DNA of 64,000 bases from Tunturibacter psychrotolerans (lineage in GTDB: Bacteria; Acidobacteriota; Terriglobia; Terriglobales; Acidobacteriaceae): contig NZ_CP132942.1 in NCBI RefSeq assembly GCF_040359615.1, positions 930,001-994,000 on the forward strand, read 5' to 3'. The translations under genes and the position numbers were made by a program. Positions 8,321 through 18,017 of the stretch are shown one piece after another. The first letter of the stretch is position 1. Each line of letters starts with the position of its first letter. The notes below the pieces were generated by a model. The model searched no databases, was not told the DNA's origin, and saw only the letters and a program-made list of their open reading frames with translations.

Positions 8321-9425
8321 TGGAGGATGGGGGAAGTTCGATGCGAAGGGTGACGCCGGGATCGGCGGTGATGGAGAGGCGGCCGCCGAGAGATTGGACG
8401 CGTTCGCGCATGCCGCGGAGGCCGTTGCCTTCCTGAAGGTTTGCGCGGCCGCCGTCATCGGTGATGAGGAGTGTGTAGAAGCCGTCGTCAGAGGTAGTGA
8501 AAGCCATGCGGCAGTGCGCGGCCTGAGCGTGGCGGACGATGTTGGTAATGGCTTCGCGTACGGCAAGGCAGAGGACGGTCTCTTCGGCTGCGTTGAGTTG
8601 CGGGATGGGCGATTCGCAGGAGAGAACTACGCCTGCGGATTGGAGGGTTTTGCGGGCTTGCTCCATCTCGGCCGTGAGGCCTTGGGAGCGATAGCCGCCG
8701 ATGGCTTCGCGGACTTCGCTGAGGGCGGTGCGGGCGGTCTTTTCTACGTCGGCGATCTCCTGCGCGGCGCGTTCGGGGTCGAGCTGGAGGAGGCGGCCGG
8801 CGAGTTCAGCTTTGAGCACGATGACGGAGAGCGTGTGTCCGAGAACGTCGTGGAGGTCGCGGGCGATGCGCTCGCGTTCTGCTACGGCTGCCAGGGCGAC
8901 GTTTTCCTGCTGGGCGAGACGGAGCTTGCATTCGGCACGCCTCTGTTCTGCAAAGAAGATGTTGCCGGCGCCGATTAGCACGAGAAGGAAGATGGCGATG
9001 AAGACGTTGGGCCATCCGACGTAGAGGAGGTGGCCTGGAGTGTTGAAGACGTAGCCTTCGGCAACGACGAAGAGTGATTCGACGAAAAAGAAAGAGAGAA
9101 CTTTGGGGGTGGATTCGATAACGAAGGGCAGAAAAGCTGCGGCGTATACGAAGAGGGTGGATCCGCCGCCGTTCCAGGGAAAGGTTGCGAGCCCAAGGAG
9201 AAAGATGGCGCCGATCAGCCAGTAGCGAATTGGGCGGTCGTCGTTTCTGTCGTTGATGTAGACGGCGAAGATGACGACGAAAATCGCGAAGACGATGAGG
9301 GTGCCTATCCACGCGAACCGACTAGGCTCGAGGATTGGCTTGATGAAGAGAAAGCCGGAGTAGGAGAGCCAAAGCCAGGCCCACCTTTGATTGCGCTTCT
9401 CTGTGATGATGTCGGGGGATTTCAT
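8283..9425 (-). CDS. DesK-type membrane sensor histidine kinase
   Basis: A protein of 380 residues with five or six membrane helices (about 18-155), a HisKA_3 dimerisation domain with phosphoacceptor His192 in ARDLHDVLGHTLS, and an HATPase domain (AVREAITNIVRHAQ; GNGLRGMRERV). It phosphorylates the LuxR-type regulator encoded next. The ATG at 9425 is used; an open frame continues upstream to 9647 but lies inside the VOC gene. The last residues (SRAVEGSLATL) go beyond the usual kinase end and are encoded by the intergenic repeat at 8297-8320. Confidence 0.9.
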   Translation of the reverse strand: MKSPDIITEKRNQRWAWLWLSYSGFLFIKPILEPSRFAWIGTLIVFAIFVVIFAVYINDRNDDRPIRYWLIGAIFLLGLATFPWNGGGSTLFVYAAAFLPFVIESTPKVLSFFFVESLFVVAEGYVFNTPGHLLYVGWPNVFIAIFLLVLIGAGNIFFAEQRRAECKLRLAQQENVALAAVAERERIARDLHDVLGHTLSVIVLKAELAGRLLQLDPERAAQEIADVEKTARTALSEVREAIGGYRSQGLTAEMEQARKTLQSAGVVLSCESPIPQLNAAEETVLCLAVREAITNIVRHAQAAHCRMAFTTSDDGFYTLLITDDGGRANLQEGNGLRGMRERVQSLGGRLSITADPGVTLRIELPPSSTSRAVEGSLATL

Positions 9426-9475
9426 AGATGTGGTCCCGGTGTTGAGTGCCAGTTTACGCTCGTGTGGTTGCGGCG

Positions 9476-9832
9476 TTAGTCGGATAGGTCGTCGAATGCG
9501 GCTGGATGTTTTGGTTGATAGAGGCCGATGTGGCCTCCGCCGGGAAGCTGGATGTTGACGATTGAACCCCATCGTTCTTCGTGGGGTTGCGAACACTGGA
9601 CAGACTTTTCTTTGAGGGCCGCGATCTCTGCGTTGAGGTCGTTGCACATGAAATAGAGTTCGTGCCGGTTATTTTGTTCGGCGGGATGGACCGCGACTTC
9701 GGACGGAGGCAGTGCGAAGATCAACCATCCGTGACCGGCGTCTACGGAAGCAAAACCAAGGACGTCGCGCAGGAAGACGCGGTCGGCCTCTGCGTTCTTG
9801 CTGTGTATGACTGCGTGTGCGCCGAAGATCAT
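9476..9832 (-). CDS. VOC-family (glyoxalase/bleomycin-resistance fold) protein
   Basis: A protein of 118 residues with the two beta-alpha-beta-beta-beta halves of the vicinal oxygen chelate fold (HSKNAEADRVFLRDVLGF; LPGGGHIGLYQP). Possible metal or ligand residues are His and Glu in HELYFMCNDL and His/Tyr in GGHIGLY. The ATG at 9832 has AAGGAA upstream. It lies between the ABC permease and the histidine kinase on the same strand, suggesting it binds or modifies the compound the cassette senses and exports (inference). Confidence 0.8.
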   Translation of the reverse strand: MIFGAHAVIHSKNAEADRVFLRDVLGFASVDAGHGWLIFALPPSEVAVHPAEQNNRHELYFMCNDLNAEIAALKEKSVQCSQPHEERWGSIVNIQLPGGGHIGLYQPKHPAAFDDLSD

Positions 9833-9906
9833 GGATAGTTCCTTTCCGGCTTCGCTGCTTCTGTCTTGCTTGCTCGTGCGATGCCGAAAGTGTACCGCTT
9901 TCGTTG

Positions 9907-10695
9907 TCACGAATTCTGTTCTTTGCGATGGAAGATGAGGCGGCTGAATCCGAGCATTATCAACGTGAAGCCGATGAGTGCGTTCCAATGGATCGAGAGA
10001 GCCATGGTGTCGCCGTAGTGAAAGATGTGAAGCATGAGCTGCGAGAGATGATAGGTGGGCAGCAGAGGCGCGATGCCCTGCAACCAGTGGGGCATGAACT
10101 TGATGGGTACCCACAAGCCGCTGAGGAAAGACATGGGGAGATAGATGAGGTTGATGATGCCGGGGGCTGCGTTGGCGGGGACGAGGAGTGCGATGAGCAG
10201 ACCCATGCTGGCGAAGCTGATGGAGCCGGCGAGGGTGACGCCAAGCATCTTTACGACCTCAGTGGGTGTGAGATGAACGTCGCCGAAGCTGACGCCGATT
10301 ATGGTGAGGATAGTTACGATGATGATCCCGAATGCTGCTGCCGAGGCGCACTTTGCGAAGAGGTAGGCGGCGACGGGCATGGGGCTTGAGCGTTTGAGTT
10401 CGAGCCATCCGGCGGCGAGGTCGGAGGAGAGACCGACGCCGATGCCGAAGAGCGCGGAGCCGATGAGGCCGAAGCAGGCGTATCCGGCGAGCATGTATTT
10501 GGCCATGTGAACGCTGCCGTCGAAGGCGTGACGGTTGGCGAGCCCGAAGATGATGTAGAACATGACTGGGAAGCCGATGGTGGCGAGTGAAAAGGTGCGG
10601 GTGCGGATGAGTTTTACGAATTCGTACTTGGCTTCTTTGCCGTAGATGCGCGCGGGGTTTGCTGTCGTGGGAAGGGTGATGGCGGAGGTGGACAT
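9907..10695 (-). CDS. ABC-2 type transporter permease
   Basis: A protein of 262 residues with six predicted membrane helices and the ABC-2 permease pattern (FPVMFYIIFGLAN; LPMSFLSGLWVPIKFMP). The ATG at 10695 follows AAGGAGAACATC. It pairs with the ATPase gene 47 bases upstream to form an exporter of drug, lipid or natural-product type. The substrate cannot be read from sequence. Confidence 0.9.
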   Translation of the reverse strand: MSTSAITLPTTANPARIYGKEAKYEFVKLIRTRTFSLATIGFPVMFYIIFGLANRHAFDGSVHMAKYMLAGYACFGLIGSALFGIGVGLSSDLAAGWLELKRSSPMPVAAYLFAKCASAAAFGIIIVTILTIIGVSFGDVHLTPTEVVKMLGVTLAGSISFASMGLLIALLVPANAAPGIINLIYLPMSFLSGLWVPIKFMPHWLQGIAPLLPTYHLSQLMLHIFHYGDTMALSIHWNALIGFTLIMLGFSRLIFHRKEQNS

Positions 10696-10742
10696 GATGT
10701 TCTCCTTGGCGGATGTTCTTGCGTGTCTTCGGGGGATGAGCT

Positions 10743-11699
10743 TTAGTTTTTTGTGAGGGCCAGGAAGGCGTCTTCGAGGGCTGGGCTTGCAATCTCCAGG
10801 CCGCTGAGGGTTTCGTCGCGGCGCAACATTTCGCGAACAACGTTTTCTGCGTGAGTGGCTGTGACGATGGTGGCTTCGCCGTTTTGTTCGACGTTGGTTA
10901 CGGAATCCAAGCTTTGCAGGACCGCGACCGAGAGGCTTGTGTTGCATCGGATGCGGCGGCCACCGCTGTTACGTTTGATCTCGGACGGGGTGCCTTCGCA
11001 GATGACGCGGCCTTTGTTGATGACGATGATGCGGTCGGCGAGGGCGTCGGCCTCTTCGAGGTAGTGGGTGGTGAGGAGGACTGTCTTGCCGAGTGCGGCG
11101 AGGACGCGGATCTCTGCCCATAGACCGCGACGGGCTTCGATGTCCATGCCTACGGTGGGCTCGTCGAGGAAGATGAGATCGGGATTGCCGCAGAGAGCGA
11201 GGGCGAAGAGGACGCGCTGCTTTTGGCCGCCGCTGAGTTGGCCGAAGAGGCGCTCTTCGATGCCCTGGAGTTGAGCGATGCGGAGGATGTCGGGGATGGG
11301 GAGCGGGTTGGGATAGTAGCTGCGGAAGAGGTCGAGGTGCTCGCGGACTTTGAGCATTTCGGTAATGCGGGAGACTTGCAGCATGGCTCCGACGCGGGTG
11401 CGCGTGATGGCTTGTCGCGGGTCGCTGCCGAAGACGCGGGTGGTGCCGGAGGTGGGGGCGATGAGGCCAAGGAGGAGTTTGATGGCGGTGGATTTTCCGG
11501 CCCCGTTGGGGCCGAGGAGAGCGACGATCTCGCCGGGATGGAGGGCGACGGTGAGGCCGTCTAATGCGAGGCTGCCGGCGAGCGCGCTGCCGTATCGCTT
11601 GGTGACGGAGGTGAGGGTGGCGATGGGCTGTTTCGACGCGATGCGGGGGCCGTTGCTGGAGTGCGGTGGGGTCTCGTAGGCGATGGCGGTCAGCGGCAT
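10743..11699 (-). CDS. ABC transporter ATP-binding protein (exporter)
   Basis: A protein of 318 residues. Walker A GPNGAGKST is at about 63-71, signature LSGGQKQR, Walker B LIFLDEPTVGMD and switch His in LLTTHYLEEAD. The C-terminal extension is typical of DrrA/CcmA-like exporters. The start is preceded by AGGAGACCGATC. First gene of the minus-strand cassette that continues with permease, VOC protein, kinase and regulator. Confidence 0.92.
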   Translation of the reverse strand: MPLTAIAYETPPHSSNGPRIASKQPIATLTSVTKRYGSALAGSLALDGLTVALHPGEIVALLGPNGAGKSTAIKLLLGLIAPTSGTTRVFGSDPRQAITRTRVGAMLQVSRITEMLKVREHLDLFRSYYPNPLPIPDILRIAQLQGIEERLFGQLSGGQKQRVLFALALCGNPDLIFLDEPTVGMDIEARRGLWAEIRVLAALGKTVLLTTHYLEEADALADRIIVINKGRVICEGTPSEIKRNSGGRRIRCNTSLSVAVLQSLDSVTNVEQNGEATIVTATHAENVVREMLRRDETLSGLEIASPALEDAFLALTKN

Positions 11700-11877
11700 G
11701 ATCGGTCTCCTGTGTTGGCTTATAGGACGATGATGCGATGGTTTGCGCGGCGGCAGTAGTGTGGGACGTCAGGAGTTGGAGGTGACAGATGTCATGCTCT
11801 GGGTCGCAAAAGAGGGCGGGAATGGTCTCCAGAAGACTGCTGACAGTTTTGAGCGCGACCGCGTGATAGAAATTGGC

Positions 11878-12795
11878 ATGGAAGCCATTACCGATCGTCC
11901 TGCGTGGAAGACCTTGTTGGCTTTCGCGATTATCTATTTTGTGTGGGGATCGACGTTTCTGGCGATTCGCGTCGGCGTGCATGAGGTTCCGCCGTTTTTG
12001 TTTGCGGCGATGCGGTTTGTGGCTGCGGGACTTGTGCTCTTTGGATGGACGATGGCGAAGGGCGAACGCCTGCCGAATGGACGGCAGTGGGGTTCGATAC
12101 TTTTGATCGCGTTTGTGATCTTTGTGTGCGACTACGGGTTGCTGTTCTGGTCAGAGCAGAGGGTGGCTTCCGGGATTGCGGCGGTGATGCTGGCGCTGAT
12201 TCCGGTGTTTATGGCTCTGGCAGAGATTATTTTTTTGAGGACGCAGAGGCTTACAGTTCGTCTGGGCTTGGCTTTACTGGTGGGCATTGGTGGCGTGGCA
12301 GTGCTGATGAGCCACTCGATTGGTCTGGGGGCTGCGGCGATTGAGACGACGGGGGCGATTGCGTTGATCGTGGGATCGCTGAGCTGGGCGGCGGCTTCGG
12401 TGTTTTCGCGTGTGATGCCACTGCCGGAGTCTAAGGTATTGAGCTCTGGTGCGCAGATGCTGAGTGGCGGGCTGATGCTGACTCTAGTGGCGGCTGGGTT
12501 CGGGGAGTTTCGCAACTTTCATCCGGGGAGCGTTTCGCGTGGGGCCTGGTTTGCTTTGGTGTATTTGATTGTTGCGGGGTCGATCATTGGGTATACGGCT
12601 TATGTTTGGTTGATTCATCATGAGTCGCCTACGAAGGTGGGGACATATGCTTATGTGAATCCGGTGGTGGCGGTGGTGCTGGGATATTTTCTGGGTGGTG
12701 AGGCTCTTGGGTTGAGGACGGTTCTGGGGACTGCTTGCATTCTGGTCAGCGTGGTGATGATTACTACTGCTAAGAAGCCGGATGCTGCGCGTTGA
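11878..12795 (+). CDS. EamA/DMT-family transporter
   Basis: A protein of 305 residues with ten predicted membrane helices arranged as two EamA repeats (FVWGSTFLAIRVGVHEVPP; YLIVAGSIIGYTAYVWLI). Members of this drug/metabolite transporter superfamily export amino acids or metabolites; the substrate is unknown. The ATG at 11878 begins the conserved domain. An upstream GTG extension to 11743 is unlikely. Confidence 0.85.
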   Translation: MEAITDRPAWKTLLAFAIIYFVWGSTFLAIRVGVHEVPPFLFAAMRFVAAGLVLFGWTMAKGERLPNGRQWGSILLIAFVIFVCDYGLLFWSEQRVASGIAAVMLALIPVFMALAEIIFLRTQRLTVRLGLALLVGIGGVAVLMSHSIGLGAAAIETTGAIALIVGSLSWAAASVFSRVMPLPESKVLSSGAQMLSGGLMLTLVAAGFGEFRNFHPGSVSRGAWFALVYLIVAGSIIGYTAYVWLIHHESPTKVGTYAYVNPVVAVVLGYFLGGEALGLRTVLGTACILVSVVMITTAKKPDAAR

Positions 12796-12886
12796 TTTTG
12801 GTTAGAGGCTTAAAGGCGTGCTGCGCGCACGGCGCGATCTGCCATCGAGGCTGACGCGCCTTCGGCGCCATTTGTGACTTTTTGAG

Positions 12887-14206
12887 TTACATGTAGTCGA
12901 CGCCGTATTGGACGGGGATTTGGGTGAAGGCGATGCGGGTGGGGGCGGATTCGCGGGCGGGAAGCATGCCGGCGAAGTGCAGCGTGGTGTGGCCGTACTT
13001 CAGATTCAGCTTGTCCATAGTGGTGGAGAGGTCGGCGCGGTTGTTGGGGTCGGCGAAGAGCTCGGGTTGATGCTCGTCTTCGGGGATGAGGTTACGCAGG
13101 GTGACGCCGACGAAGAAGGGCTTAGTGAAGTCGGGGCCCTGTGGACGCTGGGCCCATACGCCGCGAAGGGCTTCGAGGAGGGTGAGGGTGTCCTGGCACT
13201 CGCGAAAGCGGGCTTCCATGGCCCAGCCGGAGTGATTGATGCCGCTGGTATGGCGTTTGGATTTGATGCGCTCGGTTTGTTCTTTGGTGAGGGCGAAACG
13301 GATGGTGACGGTGAGGGAGTTGGTGTAGAACTTCTCCATTCGGAGGCGCATGGCGGCTTTGTGGAGAAGCTTGTGTGCGACGGCCCAGGAGCCTTCGTGC
13401 GAGCGGTGTTCGGGGCCGAGGACGTGGGAGTGGCCGAGAGATTTCTGAATGCCGGAGGAGACGGGTGCGCCGTCGTCGCCGCTGTCGGCGCCGCGGAGCC
13501 AGTGGTAGAGGCGGTCGCCCCAGACCGAGTCCCAGAGCTTGTGCATGCCGTTGCGGTCGAGGGCGAGGAGCTGCTCCATGGTGGTGATGCCCTTGGCGTT
13601 GAGGCGGACTTCGGTGCGAGCGCCTACGCCGGGGAGATCGCGGAGGTCGAGATGGGCGATGGCTCGTGGGAGTTGTGAGGGGAGCAGGCCGATGAGACCG
13701 TCAGGTTTCTGCATGTCGCTGGCGATCTTGGCGAGGTAGCGGTTTGGGGCCATGCCGATGGAGCAGCGGAGAGCTTCGCCTGCGTTTTTGTAGATGGACT
13801 GTTTTATCTCGAGGGCGATCTTGCGGGCGCGTGGTGGTTCCTGTTCGCGGCCGATGAGCTCGCAGACCATCTCGTCGATGGAGGGAGTGTGGGAGACGGG
13901 GCAGGCGAGCTCGACGGCTTTGGCGATCTCGTGCGAGTATTTGGCGTATTCGGCGTGGTTGCCGGCGATGAGGATGATGTCGGGACAGATTCGCTTGGCT
14001 TCGCCTACCTGAGTGCCGGTTCTGATGCCGAGGGCTTTGGCCTCATAACTGGCGGCGATGCAGGAGGTGGTGTCGGCCATGGTGGGGACGACTGCGAGGG
14101 GGCGGCCACGATATTCAGGATGAAGTTGTTGTTCGACCGACGCGAAGAAGCTGTTGAGGTCGATGTGCAGGAAGTGGAAGCGGTCGGGTTGGGCGGGGGC
14201 GGACAC
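12887..14206 (-). CDS. Y-family DNA polymerase (Pol IV/DinB-like)
   Basis: A protein of 439 residues. Catalytic motifs are HIDLNSFFASVEQ with Asp16 and SIDE with Asp111 and Glu112. A helix-hairpin-helix (DLPGVGARTEVRLNAKGI) and the little-finger region follow. It performs error-prone translesion synthesis. The residue pattern after SIDE (SIDEMVCEL) differs from the usual SIDEAYLD. No clear QLxLF-type clamp motif is seen at the C-terminus, which ends in QIPVQYGVDYM. The start is a GTG with a weak ribosome site. Confidence 0.88.
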   Translation of the reverse strand: MSAPAQPDRFHFLHIDLNSFFASVEQQLHPEYRGRPLAVVPTMADTTSCIAASYEAKALGIRTGTQVGEAKRICPDIILIAGNHAEYAKYSHEIAKAVELACPVSHTPSIDEMVCELIGREQEPPRARKIALEIKQSIYKNAGEALRCSIGMAPNRYLAKIASDMQKPDGLIGLLPSQLPRAIAHLDLRDLPGVGARTEVRLNAKGITTMEQLLALDRNGMHKLWDSVWGDRLYHWLRGADSGDDGAPVSSGIQKSLGHSHVLGPEHRSHEGSWAVAHKLLHKAAMRLRMEKFYTNSLTVTIRFALTKEQTERIKSKRHTSGINHSGWAMEARFRECQDTLTLLEALRGVWAQRPQGPDFTKPFFVGVTLRNLIPEDEHQPELFADPNNRADLSTTMDKLNLKYGHTTLHFAGMLPARESAPTRIAFTQIPVQYGVDYM

Positions 14207-14250
14207 GGCTCGTACTGGAGATTATATTCGCCTTTTATTTGCTTCCGCTG

Positions 14251-14565
14251 CTACTTCTGAACGATGGCGTAGGTGATGCCGAATGGGTCGCTGAAGTTGA
14301 GGGAGTTGTGACTTTCGCGAAGGATGACGCAGCCGTTTGCGAGCAAACCTGACTTGGTGGCGCTGATGTCCGGAACAGTAAAGTTCGGGAGCGGCGGAAG
14401 TGTGTTGAGTTCTTTGTCGATGCAGAGGCGGAACTGGCCGGTGTCGTATTCGAGATGAATTTCGGAGCGGTTCACGAGGGTGAACTTCATCACGTTGGTG
14501 TAGAAGTTTTCGGCTGCCGTGATGTCTTGCAGATGGATGGCGACACAGTCGGCTGGATGGAACAT
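14251..14565 (-). CDS. VOC-family protein
   Basis: A protein of 104 residues with a single VOC/glyoxalase domain (CVAIHLQDITAAENFYTNVM; FSDPFGITYAIVQ). The ATG at 14565 is chosen because GGAGG lies eight bases upstream; the frame is open to 14607. It is encoded 44 bases upstream of the polymerase on the same strand. No metal triad can be fixed with confidence, so the activity is unknown. Confidence 0.75.
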   Translation of the reverse strand: MFHPADCVAIHLQDITAAENFYTNVMKFTLVNRSEIHLEYDTGQFRLCIDKELNTLPPLPNFTVPDISATKSGLLANGCVILRESHNSLNFSDPFGITYAIVQK

Positions 14566-14609
14566 ACCGGGTACCTCCGCAGTCGAATAGGATGTCGATG
14601 TAATCACTT

Positions 14610-15623
14610 TCAGGTGGAAGCTGTCCAGCGTATTTCGGGTAATGGTCGAGTGGATGGGCTAGACGCCTCCTTCATTGGAAATTCAACGAATCTGTAAACA
14701 GCAAGTGCCACCGCAGCAGAAGCGACCAATTGAAGTGTTATGTAAGCCAACACGGATGGCCTGATCCCAACCCTGATTATAACTCTAGCCAATATGCTAA
14801 GTGTAAGCATATGAGATAGATACAAAGAATAAGACGAGTCTCCCAAGTCAAGAACGAGTTTGGGAAATCCTTCAAGCGGTATCGCCGCCTGGACGATGAG
14901 AAAAGCGCACACACCCCACTCCAGTCGGCTAGAAAACGCGAAGATACCAGCGAAGCCGATGATGCCGAGTGTCGCGGACAAGACTCGATTTATCGTCAGT
15001 CCTCTTTTTACTGCCAGGCCAAGAAGGTAGCCAGCGAGAAACTCAAGCAAGATAGGGTTGAGCAGAACGGTAATGGCTGGCCAGTTGTCATTGCGGAAAA
15101 TCGACCCCGCGGATAGCGAAATCAGCACTGTCGACAGAAACATCGGCATGCTTACTTGGAGTGCGATCCCGGCGGCCATCAGCAGATAAAAGAACATCTC
15201 GAAAGAGAGGGTCCATCCAACCACCAAAATAGGCAAAACGATTCCCAGCGAATTTCTATAGGGAATAAACAGCAATGAAGCCGCGATGTAGGACAGCGGA
15301 GTTTTGACGTGCTCCGCATATACCTCAATCGACGGCTGAAGGCCAATAATGAATAGTTTGACGAGCATTATGCCCGTGAACAGCCAGTAGAGCGGGACAA
15401 TCCTGAAAAGTCGGCGTTTGATGAATTCTGAGGCGCTTTTCTGCCTCCCGATTGCCATAACGAATCCGCTCACCACGAAGAAAATATCTACACCAGCGCC
15501 GCCGTTCTCCCAAAGCGGACCACCAAAGTTTTTATTCCGTAGTTGAAGAGCATGAGTAACAACCACCATGCAGGCAGCAACTCCTCTTAAAGCCTGTATT
15601 CCCCTATAGTTAGACACTCGCAA
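14610..15623 (-). CDS. Acyltransferase-3 family membrane protein
   Basis: A protein of 337 residues with about ten membrane helices and the acyltransferase-3 (OafA/NodX type) signatures: early [14 protein letters not shown] with the key His, [13 protein letters not shown], and [15 protein letters not shown]. The family O-acylates surface polysaccharides or macrolides. The start is TTG, or GTG two codons later, with a weak ribosome site. The gene is much richer in A+T than its surroundings: 14761-14820 has 23 G+C in 60 bases. This suggests horizontal acquisition. Confidence 0.85.
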   Translation of the reverse strand: MRVSNYRGIQALRGVAACMVVVTHALQLRNKNFGGPLWENGGAGVDIFFVVSGFVMAIGRQKSASEFIKRRLFRIVPLYWLFTGIMLVKLFIIGLQPSIEVYAEHVKTPLSYIAASLLFIPYRNSLGIVLPILVVGWTLSFEMFFYLLMAAGIALQVSMPMFLSTVLISLSAGSIFRNDNWPAITVLLNPILLEFLAGYLLGLAVKRGLTINRVLSATLGIIGFAGIFAFSSRLEWGVCAFLIVQAAIPLEGFPKLVLDLGDSSYSLYLSHMLTLSILARVIIRVGIRPSVLAYITLQLVASAAVALAVYRFVEFPMKEASSPSTRPLPEIRWTAST

Positions 15624-15691
15624 AATCTTACCACTACGGTATTTCGCGACAAAAAGACTGTGTTGGAGTCGCGCTGCTAGAATTCCGTTCT

Positions 15692-17353
15692 ATGGCAGCA
15701 GCGGAGCATCCGGTTCAATCAGACATTCCTGTGGCGAAGTCACTCAATCATCAACGCAAACTCGCGGAGCTTGCAGCGCGCCACGCCATTGCGGAAGAGG
15801 GCGGCGGCGAGGAGAGGCGCGAGCGTGAGCGGAAGTCGGGCAAGCTTTCGGCCAGGGAGCGGATTGATTTTCTCCTCGATGAGGGCACGTTCGAGGAGAC
15901 CGATAAGTTCGTTACGCATCGGGCGACCGACTTTGGAATGGCCGAGCAGCGTGTGCCTGGGGATGGGTTTATTACCGGGTATGGGCGGGTGCATGGGCGA
16001 GTGGTGTTTGTGTTTGCGCAGGACTTTACCGTGTTTGGTGGGTCGCTGTCGGAGGCGAACGCGGCGAAGATTGTGAAGATTATGGATATGGCGATGCGGG
16101 TGGGCGCGCCGTTGATTGGATTGAACGACTCGGGCGGGGCGCGGATTCAGGAGGGCGTGGTTTCACTCGCTGGGTATACGGATATCTTTCTGCGAAACAC
16201 GCTGGCCAGTGGAGTGATACCGCAGATCTCGGCGATTCTGGGGCCGTGCGCAGGGGGTGCGGTTTATTCGCCGGCGATTACGGACTTCACGGTGATGACC
16301 GAGAAGACGAGTTACATGTTCGTGACGGGGCCGGATGTGATCAAGACGGTGACGCATGAGGATGTGACGAAAGAGGCGCTGGGCGGCGCGGTGACGCATA
16401 ATGAGATCTCCGGCGTGGCGCACTTTATGGCGCATGACGATCAGGAGTGTCTGGCGACGGTGCGGGAGCTGTTGAGTTTTCTGCCGTCGAATAATCTCGA
16501 TGACGCGCCGCGACGGGCGACGCAGGATGATGCGGCGCGTGCGGATGCTGCGCTCGACACGATTATCCCGGAGGAGAGTAATCAGCCTTACGACATGGTG
16601 GATGTGATCTCGCGTGTTGTGGATGATGGTTATTTCTTTCAGGTGCATGAGCACTTTGCGCGGAATATTGTGGTGGGGTTTGCGCGGATGGCGGGGCGGC
16701 CGGTGGGGATCGTTGCGAATCAACCGGCGTTTCTTGCGGGGGTGTTGGATATCAACGCCAGTGTGAAGGGAGCGCGGTTTGTGCGGTTCTGCGATGCGTT
16801 CAATATTCCGCTGATCACGTTTGAGGATGTGCCGGGGTTCATGCCGGGGATTCAGCAGGAGCATGGCGGCATCATTCGGCATGGAGCGAAGCTGCTGTAT
16901 GCGTTTGCGGAGGCTACGGTGCCGAAGCTTACGGTGATTACGCGTAAGGCATATGGTGGGGCGTATTGTGTCATGAGCTCGAAGCATCTGCGGACGGATT
17001 TGAATCTGGCCTGGCCTACGGCGGAGATTGCGGTGATGGGGCCGGAGGGTGCGGTGAACATTGTGTATAAGCGCGAACTGGATTTGACGGTGCGTCGCGC
17101 GGAGGCGATGTGGCCCCAAGGGAAGGCGTTTACGGAAGAGGAGAAGCTTGCGGTTCTTGCTGAGGCTCGGAAGGACAAGGTGGAGGAGTTTCGTGAGCGG
17201 TTCGCGAATCCTTATGTGGCGGCGGAGCGGGGATACGTTGATGCTGTGATCGCACCGCGGGAGACGCGCAGGCGGTTGAACTCCGCGCTGGATATGCTGG
17301 CGACTAAGCGGGAGAAGAATCCTGCCAAGAAGCATGGCAATATTCCGCTTTAG
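15692..17353 (+). CDS. Acyl-CoA carboxylase carboxyltransferase (beta) subunit
   Basis: A protein of 553 residues of the propionyl/methylcrotonyl-CoA carboxylase beta family. It transfers carboxyl from carboxybiotin to an acyl-CoA. Visible are [18 protein letters not shown] near the N-terminus, the oxyanion segments [11 protein letters not shown] and [12 protein letters not shown] in the first half, and VPGFMPG and [11 protein letters not shown] in the second. Substrate is probably propionyl-CoA (inference). No biotin carboxylase gene lies in the window. The next gene is convergent with a 16-base gap. Confidence 0.92.
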   Translation: MAAAEHPVQSDIPVAKSLNHQRKLAELAARHAIAEEGGGEERRERERKSGKLSARERIDFLLDEGTFEETDKFVTHRATDFGMAEQRVPGDGFITGYGRVHGRVVFVFAQDFTVFGGSLSEANAAKIVKIMDMAMRVGAPLIGLNDSGGARIQEGVVSLAGYTDIFLRNTLASGVIPQISAILGPCAGGAVYSPAITDFTVMTEKTSYMFVTGPDVIKTVTHEDVTKEALGGAVTHNEISGVAHFMAHDDQECLATVRELLSFLPSNNLDDAPRRATQDDAARADAALDTIIPEESNQPYDMVDVISRVVDDGYFFQVHEHFARNIVVGFARMAGRPVGIVANQPAFLAGVLDINASVKGARFVRFCDAFNIPLITFEDVPGFMPGIQQEHGGIIRHGAKLLYAFAEATVPKLTVITRKAYGGAYCVMSSKHLRTDLNLAWPTAEIAVMGPEGAVNIVYKRELDLTVRRAEAMWPQGKAFTEEEKLAVLAEARKDKVEEFRERFANPYVAAERGYVDAVIAPRETRRRLNSALDMLATKREKNPAKKHGNIPL

Positions 17354-17369
17354 GCTGTTTATAAACCGT

Positions 17370-17909
17370 TTACTTTTGGCCTACGAGGATGAGGTTGCTG
17401 GGGATGGCTCGGCACTTTGCGGAGCCTGACGGGCGCCAGTTGGTGCCGTCCGTGTAGCGGATCTCGTTCAGGTCTACCCAACGAAGAGCACCGACCTGGT
17501 GCATCCAAATATCGGCGTTGTTGAGGGTTTCATTGCCGGCGCTGCGTTGAAGCTGGAAGGACTTGGAGATGACGTTGCCAGTGTCTGTGTCGGCGGCCCA
17601 TTGAGTTGTTGGGAGGACTTGCCCTTTGGGGGAGACACCGTAGACGGTGATCTCGACGCTTTCGATTGCGGGTGCGGTTTGGTGGTCGAGGGTGAGGTGA
17701 AGTCCCAGGGCTGGGGTGTTCTTTTGAGCGTCGCCTGCCGAGAGGATCTGTGGCGTGGCCTGGCGGTTCGCGCGGAAGCCGATGGGACACTCGGTTCCTA
17801 CGGGGATGCTTCTGAGTACGGCGGAGGAGTTGGTGCGGGGGACGGCGGGAGACTGAGCGAGCAAAACTGTGACGGGGAGGAGCATGAGAGCAGGGAAGAG
17901 GCGGTGCAT
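17370..17909 (-). CDS. Secreted hypothetical protein
   Basis: A protein of 179 residues with a signal peptide (MHRLFPALMLLPVTVLLAQS) and a soluble, beta-rich mature part with two cysteines (CPIGFRAN and AKCRAIP) that may pair outside the cytoplasm. The ATG has AGGAG upstream. The family is not recognised. It resembles other small exported proteins of Acidobacteriota in length and composition only. Confidence 0.65.
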   Translation of the reverse strand: MHRLFPALMLLPVTVLLAQSPAVPRTNSSAVLRSIPVGTECPIGFRANRQATPQILSAGDAQKNTPALGLHLTLDHQTAPAIESVEITVYGVSPKGQVLPTTQWAADTDTGNVISKSFQLQRSAGNETLNNADIWMHQVGALRWVDLNEIRYTDGTNWRPSGSAKCRAIPSNLILVGQK

Positions 17910-18017
17910 ACGAAACTCCTGTGTTGCTAAACGCTGTTGGTCAAACGTTACTCTTCTGACGGTGAGGTGTTCAAGCGGTGAGCGAAGATGTTGGGAATGA
18001 GTGCGGCCGCATGAATA

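Noticed and set aside
16163..17335. A 390-codon minus-strand frame
   Set aside because: Opposite the acyl-CoA carboxylase beta gene; composition is that of an antisense shadow.
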